Below, in pieces: positions 26,253 to 39,900 of a stretch of DNA of 64,000 nucleotides. The notes beneath the pieces were generated by a model. That model had not been told where the DNA came from and made no database searches. It worked only from the letters and a program-made list of their open reading frames with translations. The translations under genes were made by a program, and so were the position numbers. The DNA is taken from the NCBI GenBank assembly GCA_037013495.1, contig CM072811.1, positions 26,104,159-26,168,158 of the forward strand, given 5' to 3'. The stretch's first letter is position 1. Each line of letters begins with the position of its first letter. This stretch comes from Hippophae tibetana (lineage: Eukaryota > Streptophyta > Magnoliopsida > Rosales > Elaeagnaceae).

Positions 26253-27088
26253 TATTGGAACAAGTATGTAAAAATAATATTATTGATATATTAAAATGAA
26301 CTACTTGAGTAGAGTTACAAACTATATCATTCTCTTTAAAACGTTTCGCGATTTTGTTCAAACTTGTGCAAACAAACATAGTCTCGTCATCTCCAGGATA
26401 AAACATCCCATAATTTTTGTTTTCTATCTCGAAACTTCATTACACTGATAAAGTTCAAAAAGTTACACTTTTAAAGTTTATGTTGCTTGAAAAACTCTAA
26501 AAACAATTTAGTATCTTATTCTTTTCTTTCTAAGATCTATTTCTTCTATGATATGTAAGAGATATTTTCAAATTGATTTGTCTAAACTGATAGCTAAGGC
26601 CCTCTATTTATAGTTTGAGAAAATGTATGATAATATGATAAATAACGATCATGTCTGGGTGGAAAGAGTAACAGTCATTTTCTGAATAGAAAAGTAACGG
26701 TAATTTTTTGAGTGAAAAAATAACGGGCAATTCTAAGTGGAAAAGTAATAATCATTTTCTAAGTGAAAAAATAACGGTAATTTTTTGAGTGGAAAAGTAA
26801 TTTTAATAAAAAAATTCCAAAAAATAAAATGACATCACTTCACACATACGCACATGAACTCGGCATGACCGGTCAGACGGCGCACATGTATGTATGAAAT
26901 CACATTTGTCTAGGTTCTCTCCATTTCCATAAAAGTGGATACCCCTTGGGGTCCAAACTCAATAGCCAATCCTTTTCTATTTATATATCTCCTAAGTGAT
27001 GTAAAATGTCAATGTGGGACAAAACATAAGAGACTAAAATTTAGCACAAATTGGCATCATTTTTTTTTATTAAAATTCATTTCCAACA
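26253..27088 (-). repeat. 3' LTR of the 26-31 kb Copia element
   Basis: Direct repeat of 30742-31577, sharing CATCTCCAGGATAAAA, CTCGAAACTTCA, CTATTTATAGTTTGAGAAAA and CTAAGTGATGTAAAAT in the same order. It ends TTCCAACA. Confidence 0.93.
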
Positions 27089-27799
27089 ATCCCCTACTTA
27101 AATTTTATATAATAATAGTTTTCATTGAACAACCGATCAATTAAAATTTTAAGATTGTGCATAAGCAAAAAATGTCTATCGACTTGAACTTTTGCATAGT
27201 GCTGATGCTTTAGAATATATTAGAGTAACTCGTAGTTTTGAACTCTATCTCTAGCAATATTACACATAGAACCTTTCCAAGATATAGTTCGAAAAGCCCG
27301 TGTTTTACGGCCATGGATGCGTATCCCAGTATAGTGAATGCTCTAGTAAATTTTGCCCAAAATTTTCATAAGAAGTGGCCATACTTTCACATTCACATAG
27401 GTGAGTCTATCAAGAGTACTCCTGTAACTATGTACTTCACTCCATATAGAGTATAGAACTCATTAAGAGTTTAATAATTAACTCATCATTTTTTGTCGCT
27501 TCAAGACTTCATGCTTCTAACAATATAGCATGGGTTTCATAATAACATGATGAAGTCTCATATCACTTCATGACTTATTATTACCCATTGAACTTATTTC
27601 TTGAGATCTTCAATCTATAAGTTGGGTTACCATCATGAGTGACTTTTTATTCTAAGGGCATTAATCTCATTCCTTTCAAGGTTTTGAAAACATTTTCTCT
27701 TGGTAATCCTTTTGTTAAAGAATCAGCCAAATTTTCATCAAAATATACATGATCCACTCTTACAGCTTCTGTAAAGAGAAATTCTCTAACAGTATTGTG

Positions 27800-29240
27800 C
27801 TTACGACGTATCTATCGTCTATTTTCATTGTAATAACGGTTCTAAATCTTTACAATATCCATGGTACTATCACAGTGGATCAGGACAACTGGTATTGGTC
27901 TTTCCCATGAAGGGATTTTAGCTAACAAACTTCTTAACCAGCTTGCTTCTTTACTAGCAGTAGCTAGTGCTATCATTTCAGACTCCATAGTAGATTGGGC
28001 CAATATTATATATTTCTTAGACTTTCAAGAAATAGCTCCACCATCAATGCTAAAATATATAGCTGCTAGTTGCTTTGGAGTCTTCTGATAGAGTATTCCA
28101 GTCAGCATCGATGTATCCTTCTAGAACAGCGGAAACCTTTTTTATAATGTAATCCAAGGTTCATAGTTCTCTTAAGGTATCTCATGATCCTTTCAATAGC
28201 ATTCCAATGCTCTATACTAGGTTTATTAGTAAACCTACATAGTGGTTCCACAACATAAGCTATGCCTAGTCTAGTGCAATCAATAACATAACGTAAGCTA
28301 CCAATTATGCTTGCATACTCAATTTGTCTAACACCGTCTCTGGTGTTCTTGAACAACTTTGTACTAGGATCATAAGGAATACATGCATGTTTATAGTTAA
28401 AGTAATTATATATCTTTAAGATCTTTTCTATGTAATGAGATTGATATAGAGAAAGTCCCTTTTCAAACCTAGTAATCTTTGGTATAAAGATTACACTTAC
28501 TTCTCCGAGATCTTTCATACCAAAGTTAGCACATAAAAAAGTTTTCACATTATTCATAACATGAATATTTGACCCAAAAATAAGCACGTCATCCACATAT
28601 AAACATATAATAGTGCAAATGTCATTTTCTGATTTTATAATAAATGCATTTGTTACTTTCATTCATTTTGAATCCGTGTGAGATAACTAGATTATCAAAT
28701 TTTTCATTCCATTGCTTAGGTTCTTTCTTTAGACCATAAAGGGATTTATCTAGTTTACAAACTCTATTTTCTTAACATGGGATAACAAAGCCTTCAGGTT
28801 GTCCATATAAATTTCTTCTTCTAAGTCACCATTTAAGAAAACAGTTTTAACATCCATTTGGTGGACTACTAAATCATGGATAACAGTAAGAGATAAAAGT
28901 ACATGTTTGGAATTTATTCGTGTGACTGGTGAAAATGTATCAAACAAATCTACATTTTCCCTTTGCCTATATCCTTTGACTACAAGACGAGCTTTATACT
29001 TTTCAATAGTACCATCGAGTTTTAATTTCTTCTTTAGTATCCATTTACACCCTATGGTTTTGCAACCAGGAGGTAAGTCAACTAAATTCCAAGCTCTATT
29101 ATACTCAAGAGAGTCCATTTCATCATTTATGGCTTTTTTCTATAAGTTGGTATCTAAAGAAGATAAGGCTTCTTGAAGAGTTTGGGATCTTTCTTTAAGG
29201 TATAAGCATAAAAATTAGACCCAAAATTCTTAAGGGTTCG
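27800..29240 (-). pseudogene. Copia reverse transcriptase and RNase H remains
   Basis: Fossil coding region. Reverse transcriptase is marked by WILKKKLKLDG, YKARLVVKGY, HQMDVKTVFLNGDL and CLYVDDVLIFGS. The connection to RNase H is marked by LRYVIDCTRLGIAY, and RNase H signs follow toward 27850. It is broken. Confidence 0.9.
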
Positions 29241-30720
29241 AGCTCATTTACTTATCCTAATTTCAGTGTTTAATTCCTCATTTTGTTCACTAGTTCTAGT
29301 TATGGGTAAACTACTAGAAAACGAACCCCCAATATTTTTCAATTTAAAGGGAAACTTATGTTCATAGAAGTCAGCATCATTTGATTCTATAACTACATGA
29401 TCATTTAAGTCATAGAATTTATAAGCTTTATTGTTCTTAGCATATCCTATTTAACACACATTCATATGCTTTACTAGCAAGTTTATTTCTTTTAAGATCA
29501 GGGATCCTAACACAGAATAAACAACCTCAAGTTTTAAAATAAGTTAAGTTAGATTTCTTATTTTTCAAAATTTCATATGATGAAATTTTATTAGTAGATT
29601 CAGGCACTCTATTTAGCACATAGAAAACAATTATAAAATATATATAAGTATATTTTCTATCAAATATACATAAGTATAATCTAAACAATTGCCCAGTAAC
29701 ACTTTCTTATCCTTAGATACAGAATAGAACTTGAACATGTCTCGATCATAGCAAACATGGAGAGAAGTACCAGTGTCCACTCGCCACCCCTCAGATCCAC
29801 CAACAAAATTGATTGATGATATCATGACAATTAGTTGATCTTCAGTAAGGTTCACCTACAGGGTAGGATGATTCCTATTCCAATAGTTCCTAGCCAATTG
29901 GCTAGGTCTGTTACAACTATAACACATGCATGTGTTATTTCTTGAGGGGGTTGAGGTCCATTCTGTGGAGGATAATTTTTGTTTCTATTTTGGTGGTTAC
30001 AGTTATGGTTATTATTGCGATTCTAAGTTTTCATGTTTCTTCCTTTACGTTTCAGAATTGCAAAGAAGGATTTCTTATTGGTATTTTTGTTTGAGACAAT
30101 GAGTATTTCATCTATTTGATCTTTTTTTCGGGCTTCTTCTTCTATTCTTAGACGGGTTACATGACTTTCTAAAGAAAATTCCTTAGTTTTATGTCTAAGT
30201 ACATTCTTAAAATCTTTCCATGCAAAGGTAATTTATTTATAATAACATCAACTTGAAATTGTTCATCTAAAGCGATACTTTCAGAAGTTATTTCATGTGT
30301 TATCTTCTATAGATCGTGTGATTGAGCTTCCATAGATTTTCCATCAACCATTTGGTACTTCATGTATCTATTGACAACATACATCTTTGTTCCAACTTCC
30401 TTAGTGTCGTACTTCTTTTGAAGTGCATCCTAAGTTTCCTTAGTAGATTTATCATAATTATAATAACTATACAAGTCATCAGCTAATCCATTAAGAATAA
30501 ACTTTTTGCATAGAAAATCATTTTCCATCTAGGGGTCTAAATCCTTTGTTGTAGCTTTACTAGGAGGATTAGGCAGTGTTGGTTTTTCAGTAGTAAGAAT
30601 AGAAGCGACTTTTTTCATGGTTAAGAAAAATAATATTTTTTGTCTCCATCTTTTAAAGTGTATTCCTTTGAAACGAAACGATTTGTTGAGATCAGTAGTT
30701 AACATTTCAATAGACATGTC
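29240..30720 (-). pseudogene. Copia gag and protease remains
   Basis: Fossil coding region. Gag begins at about 30717 (FKGIHFKRWRQKILFFL), and a protease-like WRVDTGTSLHV lies at 29700-29790. Broken; boundaries approximate. Confidence 0.78.
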
Positions 30721-30741
30721 AGATAGAAATCATCTTAAAAC

Positions 30742-31577
30742 TGTTGGAACAAGTATGTGAAAATAATGTAAGAATAATATTACCAATATACTGAAATGAA
30801 CTGCTTGAGTTGAGTCGCGGACTAAGTTGCTCTCTTTAATACGTTTTGTGGCTCCACCCAAATTTGTGCAAGCAAACACAACCTCATCGTCTCCAGGATA
30901 AAAATAGTCCAGAATCTTTGTTTTTTGTCTCGAAACTTCACTACACTGATGACGTCCGGAAAGCTACACCTTTAAAGTTTATGTTTCTTAGAAAACTCTA
31001 AAAACAATTTAGTATATTCTTCTTTTCTTTCTAAGAACTATTTCTTCTATAATCTGTAAGAAATAATTCTAAATTGATTTGTCTAAACTGAGAGCTGAGG
31101 CCCTTTATTTATAGTTTGAGAAAATGTGTGACAATTATGATAAACAACGGTTATGTTTGGGTGGAAAAATAACGGCCAATTCTGAGTGGAAAAGTAATGG
31201 CAATTTTCTAAATGAAAAAATAATGGCCATTTTTTGAGTGGAAATGTAATTTTAATAAAAACAAATTCCCAAAAATAAAATTTCATCTCACTTTACACAC
31301 ACACGTACTTGAACTCGACTCGACTTGACAGGCACGACATGACTGGTCAATCAAACAGATAGATGGTAGCTCACGTGTGTATATGAAATCACATTTGCTT
31401 AAGTCCTCTGCCCTTCCACAAAAGTGGGTGACCCTTGGGGCCTAAACCTAATATTCAATCATTTTCTATTTATATATCTCCTAAGTGATGTAAAATAGCA
31501 ATGTGGGACAAAACTTAAGAGACTAAAATTTGGCACAAATTGGCATTATTTGTTTTTATTAAAATCCATTTCCAACA
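30742..31577 (-). repeat. 5' LTR of the 26-31 kb Copia element
   Basis: Ends TGTTGG and CCAACA form a perfect 6-base inverted repeat. Same length as its partner. A TATA-like TATAAATA (minus strand) lies near 31104-31111. Confidence 0.93.
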
Positions 31578-31658
31578 ACTAGCATGTCAAGGCTAGGGTT
31601 CATACAATCCTTGGTTCGGGCAATGTCTCAAGGTGGGTACAAGGTGGTTGCGAGCTTT

Positions 31659-31836
31659 ATGTTAGTGTTTTCCCTAGTGCTAGTGTGGGCTCTATATTGG
31701 TGGAAACCCTTAGGTTGGTGTAGGATCTTACGTCGGTATTACTCTTAGGGCTGGTGCATGCTCTAGTGGTAGAACCATTCTCTAGGCTGGCAATGGGCTT
31801 ACCATCGAGATAGTATCTATTATTGGGACTAATAAT
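31659..31836. repeat. Degenerate minisatellite, 35/36-bp unit
   Basis: At least four consecutive units (31659-31693, 31694-31729, 31730-31764, 31765-31800) share the frame TNGTG-GT, CCCTAGG, CTGGTG and GGGCTCT. A weaker fifth unit follows, and related sequence lies just before (CTAGGGTTCATAC, GGTGGGTACAAGGTGG). It is distinctly richer in G+C than its surroundings. Units differ at roughly a third of positions. Confidence 0.7.
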
Positions 31837-32189
31837 GGGTATATAAGTTAGGGTAAGCCCTATTATAACTAATTTCGTTGTACCAAATAGTAGGTTTATA
31901 ATATTTGTAATAAATATTATTAAAAAAATACATCGGAAGTAAACATTAATTTAGGGCATCTTGAATCTTGACTATATAATTATGAATATCATGGTATTGG
32001 GAATTAATATATGATTATTTATTATATATTGGGGGAAAAATGTAGAACGAAGTCATCGAATCAATTTGACAAGGTTGGTACACTTTTTCCCCTAAATATC
32101 ATAAATTATATAAATTGATTAATTTTTCCTAATTATCAATAATTTATCTTAAAATTCATAATATCATAAATCATATATTCGACGATTTT

Positions 32190-33150
32190 TTTTAAGCTCC
32201 AACCAACCCAAGGCGACCTCATTGGAGATTCGACAGTCCTATCGATGATCCCGTGCAAGTTTCAATGACCACCATTGACAACTTCACCAATAACATAGTA
32301 TATTTAAATATAGAGTTGGTTGTAATATGTTACGTTAAAAGGTAGAGATGAGTAACATGTTACAACAAAAAGTAGAGTTTGATGTGACATGTTACCTTCT
32401 CATTTAAGCTTAGGAGACCTTATTGGAGATAGATGTAATATGGTATATCTAAAAATAGAGGTGAATGTAACTTATTAAAAACAAATTATAATATGTAACA
32501 TGTTATATCTATATCTACCTTTGATGTAATATATTACATATATCTCTAGCAGGGTCGTCAGAGCTCCAATGAGGATTTAGCATGTTATCATCTCTATCTT
32601 TACATGTACAATAATCAATTTTTAATATAATTTAATTTTTTTTCATTTTTGTGATCTAACACATGTTACATCTTACATATAGATAGAGATCGAAGTAGCA
32701 TTTTACATGTGTTAGATTACAAAAATAAAAAAATTAAATTATATTAAAAATGAATTATTGTACATACAAAAATAAAGGTAATGTAACATGTTACATTCTC
32801 ATTGGAGCTCTGATGACCCTACTAGATAGAGATGTAACATATTACATCTAAAGGTAGAGGTATATAAAACATGTTACGTACACACAAAGATATAGTTTGA
32901 CTTATAAATAACAAACTAAAGGTGAATTGACTAATTTGTAGAAGTGTATGTAACATAATACATACAAACATACATGTTAATGCAATAAATTACAAATATT
33001 CAAGTAAATGTAACATATTACATATAAAAATATTGATGGATATAACATGTTACATCTGGTAGGTTGTCGGCAAAAGTAGTTGAAACTCCAGAGGATTGTC
33101 AAAGACAATCATCGAAGATCTTGTAGGATCTACTCTTATTTTCATTTTAT
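32190..33150. mobile_element. Foldback element with palindrome array, about 960 bp
   Basis: The inner arms (about 32493-32675 and 32697-32880) are clear inverted copies; for example CAGGGTCGTCAGAGCTCCAA at 32550 mirrors TTGGAGCTCTGATGACCCTA ending at 32822. Similarity continues weakly outward to AAGTTTCAATGACC near 32250 and its complement near 33085. Through both arms run about eleven variants of the palindrome GTAACATGTTAC. There is no coding frame. Terminal limits and target duplication are not resolved. Confidence 0.75.
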
Positions 33151-36100
33151 TGAATTTATGTAGCAAGACATTTTGGTAATTATATATATATAATTATGAG
33201 TTTTAGGTTAAGGTTTTGATAGTTTTGGAAAAAAATGCTATTGGAATAAAAAATATGATATATGAAGGAAATTTGTCTCTTCTCTTTTTTTTTGTTTAAT
33301 TATTGTTAATGGTGTTGATTAATTTGAAATTGTTGAATTTGACCTCATTCAATCCAATTTTATCATTTGATTGAATCTTAGACTTTCCATCCGATCAAAT
33401 TTGATAACTTATTTTCATCCAATTGATCTAATCCATTAATTGAATGATTTAGATTGGATTAACCCAATATATAATGTCTTTTATGTATTTTTTATTGTTG
33501 TCATTTTTGATTATATGAGTGGTCGGATATGAATTGTGTTCAATGAATACACAAATATACGTATCGTAACAAGTAATATAATGATAACAAAATATTATTC
33601 CCTAAGAGATTATGTTATTAAAAACTAATTTTTAAAACTAAAAAATCAAAATCAATTTTTTTGATGTTTTTATTTTTTAAGAAAGCAAAATTAAAAGAGC
33701 TAAAAATAAATAACAACAATTTATTAAATCAAATTTGGAAACTAAGAAGATATATGAGAAAATATCTATGAATACTTAATCTTCTAATTTTCTAAACATG
33801 TGAATCACTAAAATCTTCTCAATATAATTATCAATTAATTACATGATTAATTGAATATAACCTAGCATCATATATTAATTAACTTAATCACACTTTCATG
33901 CCAGTTAAATTGCATACTACTGATTAAGTTCATCAATTATGAATCACATACATAAGAATAATACATCTCTACTTAAAAACTATACATGTTATTTAATCAA
34001 GACAAACAATTAAACAATTCTCTTAAATCTATTTAATTGTCTTTATAGTTCAATTGTTGACCAAACAATTAATAACATAAAAATCACATTAACTAATATA
34101 ATTAGATTAAAATTATAATTTTAGTAAAATATTAGATCATTACATGTTAAAAATTGGGTTCATAAGACTCATAGATTAATAAATTAACTAGATATAATTT
34201 TGTTCATAAAACTCATATTTTTCATAAAGAAAGATATAAAAATTAATAAAAAAATGAGTATAAGAAGAAATACAATCAATCTATTGAATTGTGATACCAA
34301 TATCCTCTTAAAAAAATTTGTAGTGTCCACATGACTTGCCTGATCAACTCCCCTACTTGCGTGGCGTTCATGTGGTAGTTTTTGATTGGTTTTGCGTTAA
34401 AAATTCATAAAAAATCTACAAAAAATTATAAAAATTATATTTTCATCTTTTTTCACTAAAAAAGTTCATATTATAATATTTTTAACCCCTAAACTATTAC
34501 TTATTAAGTAAAACAAGCAAATATGAAGAAGAAAAATATATTGATCTCTACTTTTATAAAATCATTAATAAATATTTAATGTAGTGTAAAATCCCAAATA
34601 TCACACCAATAAAGCAAATAATTACATTTTAATAATATTAAAATATTAGGATTAAAATGCTATTTTTTTAATTATGAAACTAAATATTTTAATTGAAAAT
34701 AATAAGATTAAAATATTTTTTTTGTAAAAATTTAGAATCTATTGTCAAATCACATAAACATTATAACATATAATTTTGCAAAATAATGCGAAGCGTGCAT
34801 ATAGGGAATTTATTTTTAAAAACAAAATGGATGCTTCTTGATACAAAATACAAAACATATTTATTTATTTTTCTTTTTCCATATATGTTCCGCTTTAAAT
34901 TTAGAAATTTTGTTTTAAAATTAGATGTAACTTTGTTTATTTTAATATAAATTTAATGTGACATGAAACAAGAAAATTGCATCAACGAGTTACTTTGCGT
35001 GCATCCCACTTTCTCATCTTTTCATAATGGCATGGTAAGTGTTACTTACTATCAACGAGTTTCCTAAAATAAGCACCATTTTATTCCAAATCTTATGACA
35101 CTGTCTAACAAAAGTATTAAGGGTATCATAGTAATTGAACAGAACTCTTGTAGGCAATCAATGTCTTGAAGTAACTATATTTTTATAACATAATTATTAT
35201 TTGGATAAAAATAATTTATTAATAAAAATATTATTTAATAGTTATAGTATTAATATGTAATTAATAATACATATATATTTTATATTTTATATATTTTATT
35301 ATAAAAGTATATAAAATATTAAGTAACGGCCCCGAAAGCAGCAAAACCATTAAAGAACCTCTCTTTTTTATAAATAAAAAACCCATAAAATACTTAAATA
35401 AGGTGTAAAACCGTGGAATATTAAAAAGAGAAAAATATATTGATTATAAATAATGTAATTATTATAATTGATATGATATTTAATTATAAATTAAAAATAA
35501 TTTATTTTATTTTATTTAATAATTATTTAATATATTAATTATGATTCTGTAATAACTTCTAGTATGAAGAAATATTTTATTAAAAATTAGATAAATTTTT
35601 TGAACAAAAGTAAATAAATATGTTTTTCCCACTAATCTTAGGTAATATGCGTGAGTACTTTCTATTAAAACAAAAAAATGATTTTATAACTTGTAATTCA
35701 GAATATAATAACATATATGTAGATTATATATTTTTATTATTAAATTTTTTAATACATTATATCATATCAAATACTTTTTGGTTAAATGACATTTAAGTCA
35801 AACTCAATTATGAAAATATATTTGATACATCCTTTATGATAAAATTTTAATTTTAATTTATTTTAAAAATAATTTATCATTAAGTATCTATTTAATTTTA
35901 TTAATCATAATGATTATTAATTTAAATAAATATTTTAATTACATATTTTTTAATTTTTTAATTTATTAGTCAAAATAAATATACGATGTATTTATATTTA
36001 TATTTATCAAATAAGATAATTAATTGATTATTTTAATATTTTTGAAAATTTATTAAAATGATTTTCTTAATTTTATGTGAATTTTTGTTTCATTCAATCA

Positions 36101-36200
36101 TTTTAATTTTAATTTTAATTTGTATTATATATATATTTATAAAAAAAATCTTGACAAATATTTGAAAAAAAAATCGTTGTTAGATCAGTAGTTAAACAAG
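33151..36200. other. AT-rich intergenic stretch
   Basis: About 3 kb of low-complexity AT-rich DNA. Around 33340-33480 lie degenerate phrases (CCATCCGATCAAAT, CATCCAATTGATC) that may be a decayed hAT MITE end. No gene is supported. Confidence 0.5.
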
Positions 36201-36918
36201 TGTAAGCAACGCCTGTTTATATTTCCTTAATTTGAGTGGAACGTCTCGTGGGTTTTCTTTTCTTTTGCTTTAACAAATTAAAGGGGCACAAGTGCTAATT
36301 ATTCTTCCATGCAGTTCTCTGTTCATTTGTTCCCTTGATGCTTGACATCGGAGCTTTTGTTCAATTATTTTGGGGCCGCCCGTGGGTTTTGAAAAATGTT
36401 ATAGAAGATGGGTTTTCAGAGTGAGGATCTTATCCTTACATTATCAGCTCTTGGTGTGTTTTTAAACATTCTTTGCCTTTTGGGGTTGTAGAAAAATACC
36501 CATTTGGTAATTGTGTTTGATATTTATTTTAATATTTGATTTCTGGGTTTTTGTCTGGGAGTTGATCTGTAGTTTGAAATGGAGGTGGCAGTGAATATTT
36601 CCATTATGTTTTTGAACGCCCTCTTTGTCACTGATATTGCAGTCTAGTTTTAGATTGCTTCCATATATTTTTACCCATTTTGACTTTTGAAGATAATTTT
36701 TATACGGTGTTCTAAGATTTAGATTTCATGTTTATGAAGAAATAAGATTCTAATTGGAGGATGGAGAAGGAGTTCTGTTTTCAAATTCAGCAGGACTGAG
36801 TTTATTGAAAGTTTGTTTATTTTGTCTGTTTTGAAAGGAAATTAAATGGTGATATAGAACTCTAAAAGCATTTAAAGTGTTCTTATATTTTGGAGAGAGC
36901 AATAAATTGTAGTCAAAT
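36201..36918 (+). promoter_or_regulatory. Upstream region and leader of the BTB gene
   Basis: The composition changes at about 36200, toward less AT-rich, transcript-like sequence. Two short upstream frames precede the main ATG: 36579-36647 (22 codons) and 36761-36799 (12 codons). Alternatively GATATTGCAG at 36634-36643 may be the acceptor of a leader intron, which would remove the first. The transcription start is not determined. Confidence 0.4.
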
Positions 36919-39900
36919 ATGGCTGAAATTAGGCTAAGAAAGTTAGAGAAAAGACCAACCGAGGTTAGAAATGTTCCAATTGCTTTAACCCCAGAAGGTT
37001 TTTGGTGTTGTCCTTCACCTGTTGTGTTTCAAAAGAATGTTAAAGCTCCAAATCCCCTTAACAAACCCAAACCTTCTTCGCCACCACCAGTAGAAGCAAC
37101 TGCCCAGAAGAAAAAGATCCCACTGACCGAGAAAAAGCTATCCTTAGCACCATCTAGGTCAAGGGTTAAAACTGATGGTCAACATATTCTCAATCCCGAT
37201 AGCATTGAGATACCTACAGTTGGTACTTCTGTGGTTTCAGAGAGATTGCCAAAACCCAAAATTGAAACTGTGCCTAGGAAGTTTTCTATTGAGTTTGGTG
37301 AGCCTGGAAGTAGTGATATGAAGGTGCTTTTACTTGGAAAACATGGATTTTTTGTGAAGTTGAGTGTTCACAGGAAGGTTCTTATGGAGTATAGTAGTTA
37401 CTTTGCTAATAAGCTTTCTCAACAGCAGGTTGGTTTAACTTGTCTTGAAATTGATGATTGTGAGGATGTTGAAATATATGTTGAGACTGTGGGACTAATG
37501 TATTGTAAAGACTTGAAACAACGGTTGATCAAACAGAATGTCTCTCGCGTCCTTCGCATTGTCAAGGTAATTTCTGAAACTGTGTTGTGTTTTTATGTAT
37601 GTCATTTTTGCTAAGTCTCTTAACATGTCTTTTAATTTTATTATTGTCCTCTCACGGCCTAATCTGGTAGTCTATATTTGATGCTGGTTGATAAATTATG
37701 GAATCTGGAAACAGTTTCAGAGTTGCATTTATATGAGACCTTCTAATTATTTGGTTGTTATAAATTATAATTAAGATTTCATTGATATCTTTCTATGCTC
37801 ATTTAATTATATAAATGTCGGAGATGATTCAAAAATGAAAGTAAATTAAGCTGGTTTGATACTAGGTTCACGTATGTATAAGATATTACATGCACATTTT
37901 TCAATTATATAAGGATACATGTCACAATATGTAAGAGGGTTACAACAATAAAAGCATAAATCAATTTATGATTTATCAAACTGTGAGACCGAGCAGATAG
38001 TTGGTCCTCGGACGTTTCACTTGTGAGGATGCTTGTAAAATCCAACTTTTAGGCGCAAGCTTAACTCAGGACTCAGACACAGTATGTATAAAGGTTCAAA
38101 CAGCATGAAGGTTAGACAGCATGTCGTATCTTGTGTTCAAACAATAACTTATCAGGATGAGTAATCAATTATTTTTTGGTGACTAACTCACTTAGTATTT
38201 TTTATTTAAAAGACAAATTAAAAAAATTTGATAAATTTATGATTTTTTCAAGTAAATCATGACCTCCCAAATTCCAGTCTTCGAGAAGCTAGAGCCTCCC
38301 AATTAATGTTCTAAAAATATATTTCATTCTCATTACTTTTATTATTGATAACCAACATGGTTTAAATACTAAAAATTTAACAATTAATGAAATATTTGTT
38401 CCTAAAATATCTCCTAAATATAATTTTATAGCATAAAACTAAATAATATAAAAGATAATAATTATAATTATGAAATGTTTTCTACCTAAATCTAAACTTA
38501 AAATTCAAATATAAAATAATAAATTTGATATCCTAACAAATAACTAGATGGTCAATAAGTGAATAAGATTTTGGCTCATCGTCTTTCTTCAATTTTATGA
38601 TTTCCTACTTGTTCGTGGTATTTGATACTTTGGTTGCACATTAAATTGCCAGCTGGATCTGATGAATTTTTATTTAAACATAAAACTTCTAGGGTTAGGA
38701 TCTTTTCCTTGTGCTTGTTGTTGTTGGCTAAATTTGAACCGTTTATTATTCATCTTTCTTTTTATGAGAATAACGAAATTTTTTCATTCAAATTGTAGTA
38801 TATCAGATGATTCAATTACAAGATACAAATAAATAATAATTGATAAACACATTAATGTACAAACATCCTTCTCTATTGTTCCGACAATAGAGTTGGTAAT
38901 AATCACCTTTTTGATGGACTTTCATTTGATCGCCTAGATTGCTTTTAGCAAAACTTTCATGTTTTTAATTGATTTACTTGAATCCATGTCTTTAGACTTT
39001 AAGGTACAACAATTTTAATAAGAAAACTAGCAAATTTAGATCTAGATCAAGTATAATATCTGTTTTTGTTAGTATATTATTCGTTCATGGTGTTAAATAA
39101 TGCATAAATATTTTCTATAATAGTCTCAATTTTTTTACTGAGATTTAAAAGCAAGCAAAAACAATCAGAGTAAAAACATATTGATCCTAATTTCTATTAG
39201 CCTTACTATCTTTGTTACTTTTAGGATTTTGGGATAATACAATAGAAGATTTTCTTTAGCAATTTGTCTCTTACTTTTAATCCTTTCTCTTGTTAAAATG
39301 TAAATTTTATTGTGGTTATACATATGAAGACATCATTTTCTAAAACTTTAAATCTATCTTCGTTCTTCCTTTGTATAGATATTTTACAGTAGCTACAAAA
39401 GATTTGCTAATCAGTAGAATTCACAACCTTGCCTGAGTAACTGGATCAGTGTGTTTATTTAGGTGGCAGAATTACTTGGCTTCAACTCATGCATGCTGTC
39501 ATGTTTGGAATACTTGGAAGCAGTACCATGGGTTGGAGAAGAAGAAGAAAAGGTTGTTTCATTGGCACTAAGACTTCAAGGTGAGGGTATTGGAGTAAAC
39601 CCAGTATTGAAGAGAGTTTCTTCTAACATTTTCAAACCCCCTAAAGAGATTCTCATCCAAATAATTGAACTCATTCTTAAAAGCAACGAAGAGAGAAGCC
39701 GGCGAGAGATGAAATCGGTAGTGCTGAAACTTCTTAAAGAAAATAATGGTCTCCCGGCTTCTGTTGACATCTGTAAGGAAACTATTTATGGTTCATGCCA
39801 AAACTGTTTGAATTCACTATTGTCTCAGTTCAAGCAGGCTGCAGAGCCAGAGTTTACGGATAAACCTATGGAAATTAGAGAACCTGTTCTAAAACAAATA

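Larger units (their letters stand above)
26253..31577 (-). mobile_element. Copia LTR retrotransposon fossil, 5.3 kb
   Basis: Two LTRs of equal length (836 bp each) enclose Copia coding remains on the minus strand: gag near the right LTR, protease, reverse transcriptase and RNase H. Next to the left LTR is a polypurine tract (minus-strand AAGTAGGGGAT). The usual tRNA-Met primer site is not evident beside the right LTR. The coding region is broken in many places. The LTRs agree at very roughly four of five positions by eye, so the insertion is old. No target duplication was recognised. Confidence 0.93.
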
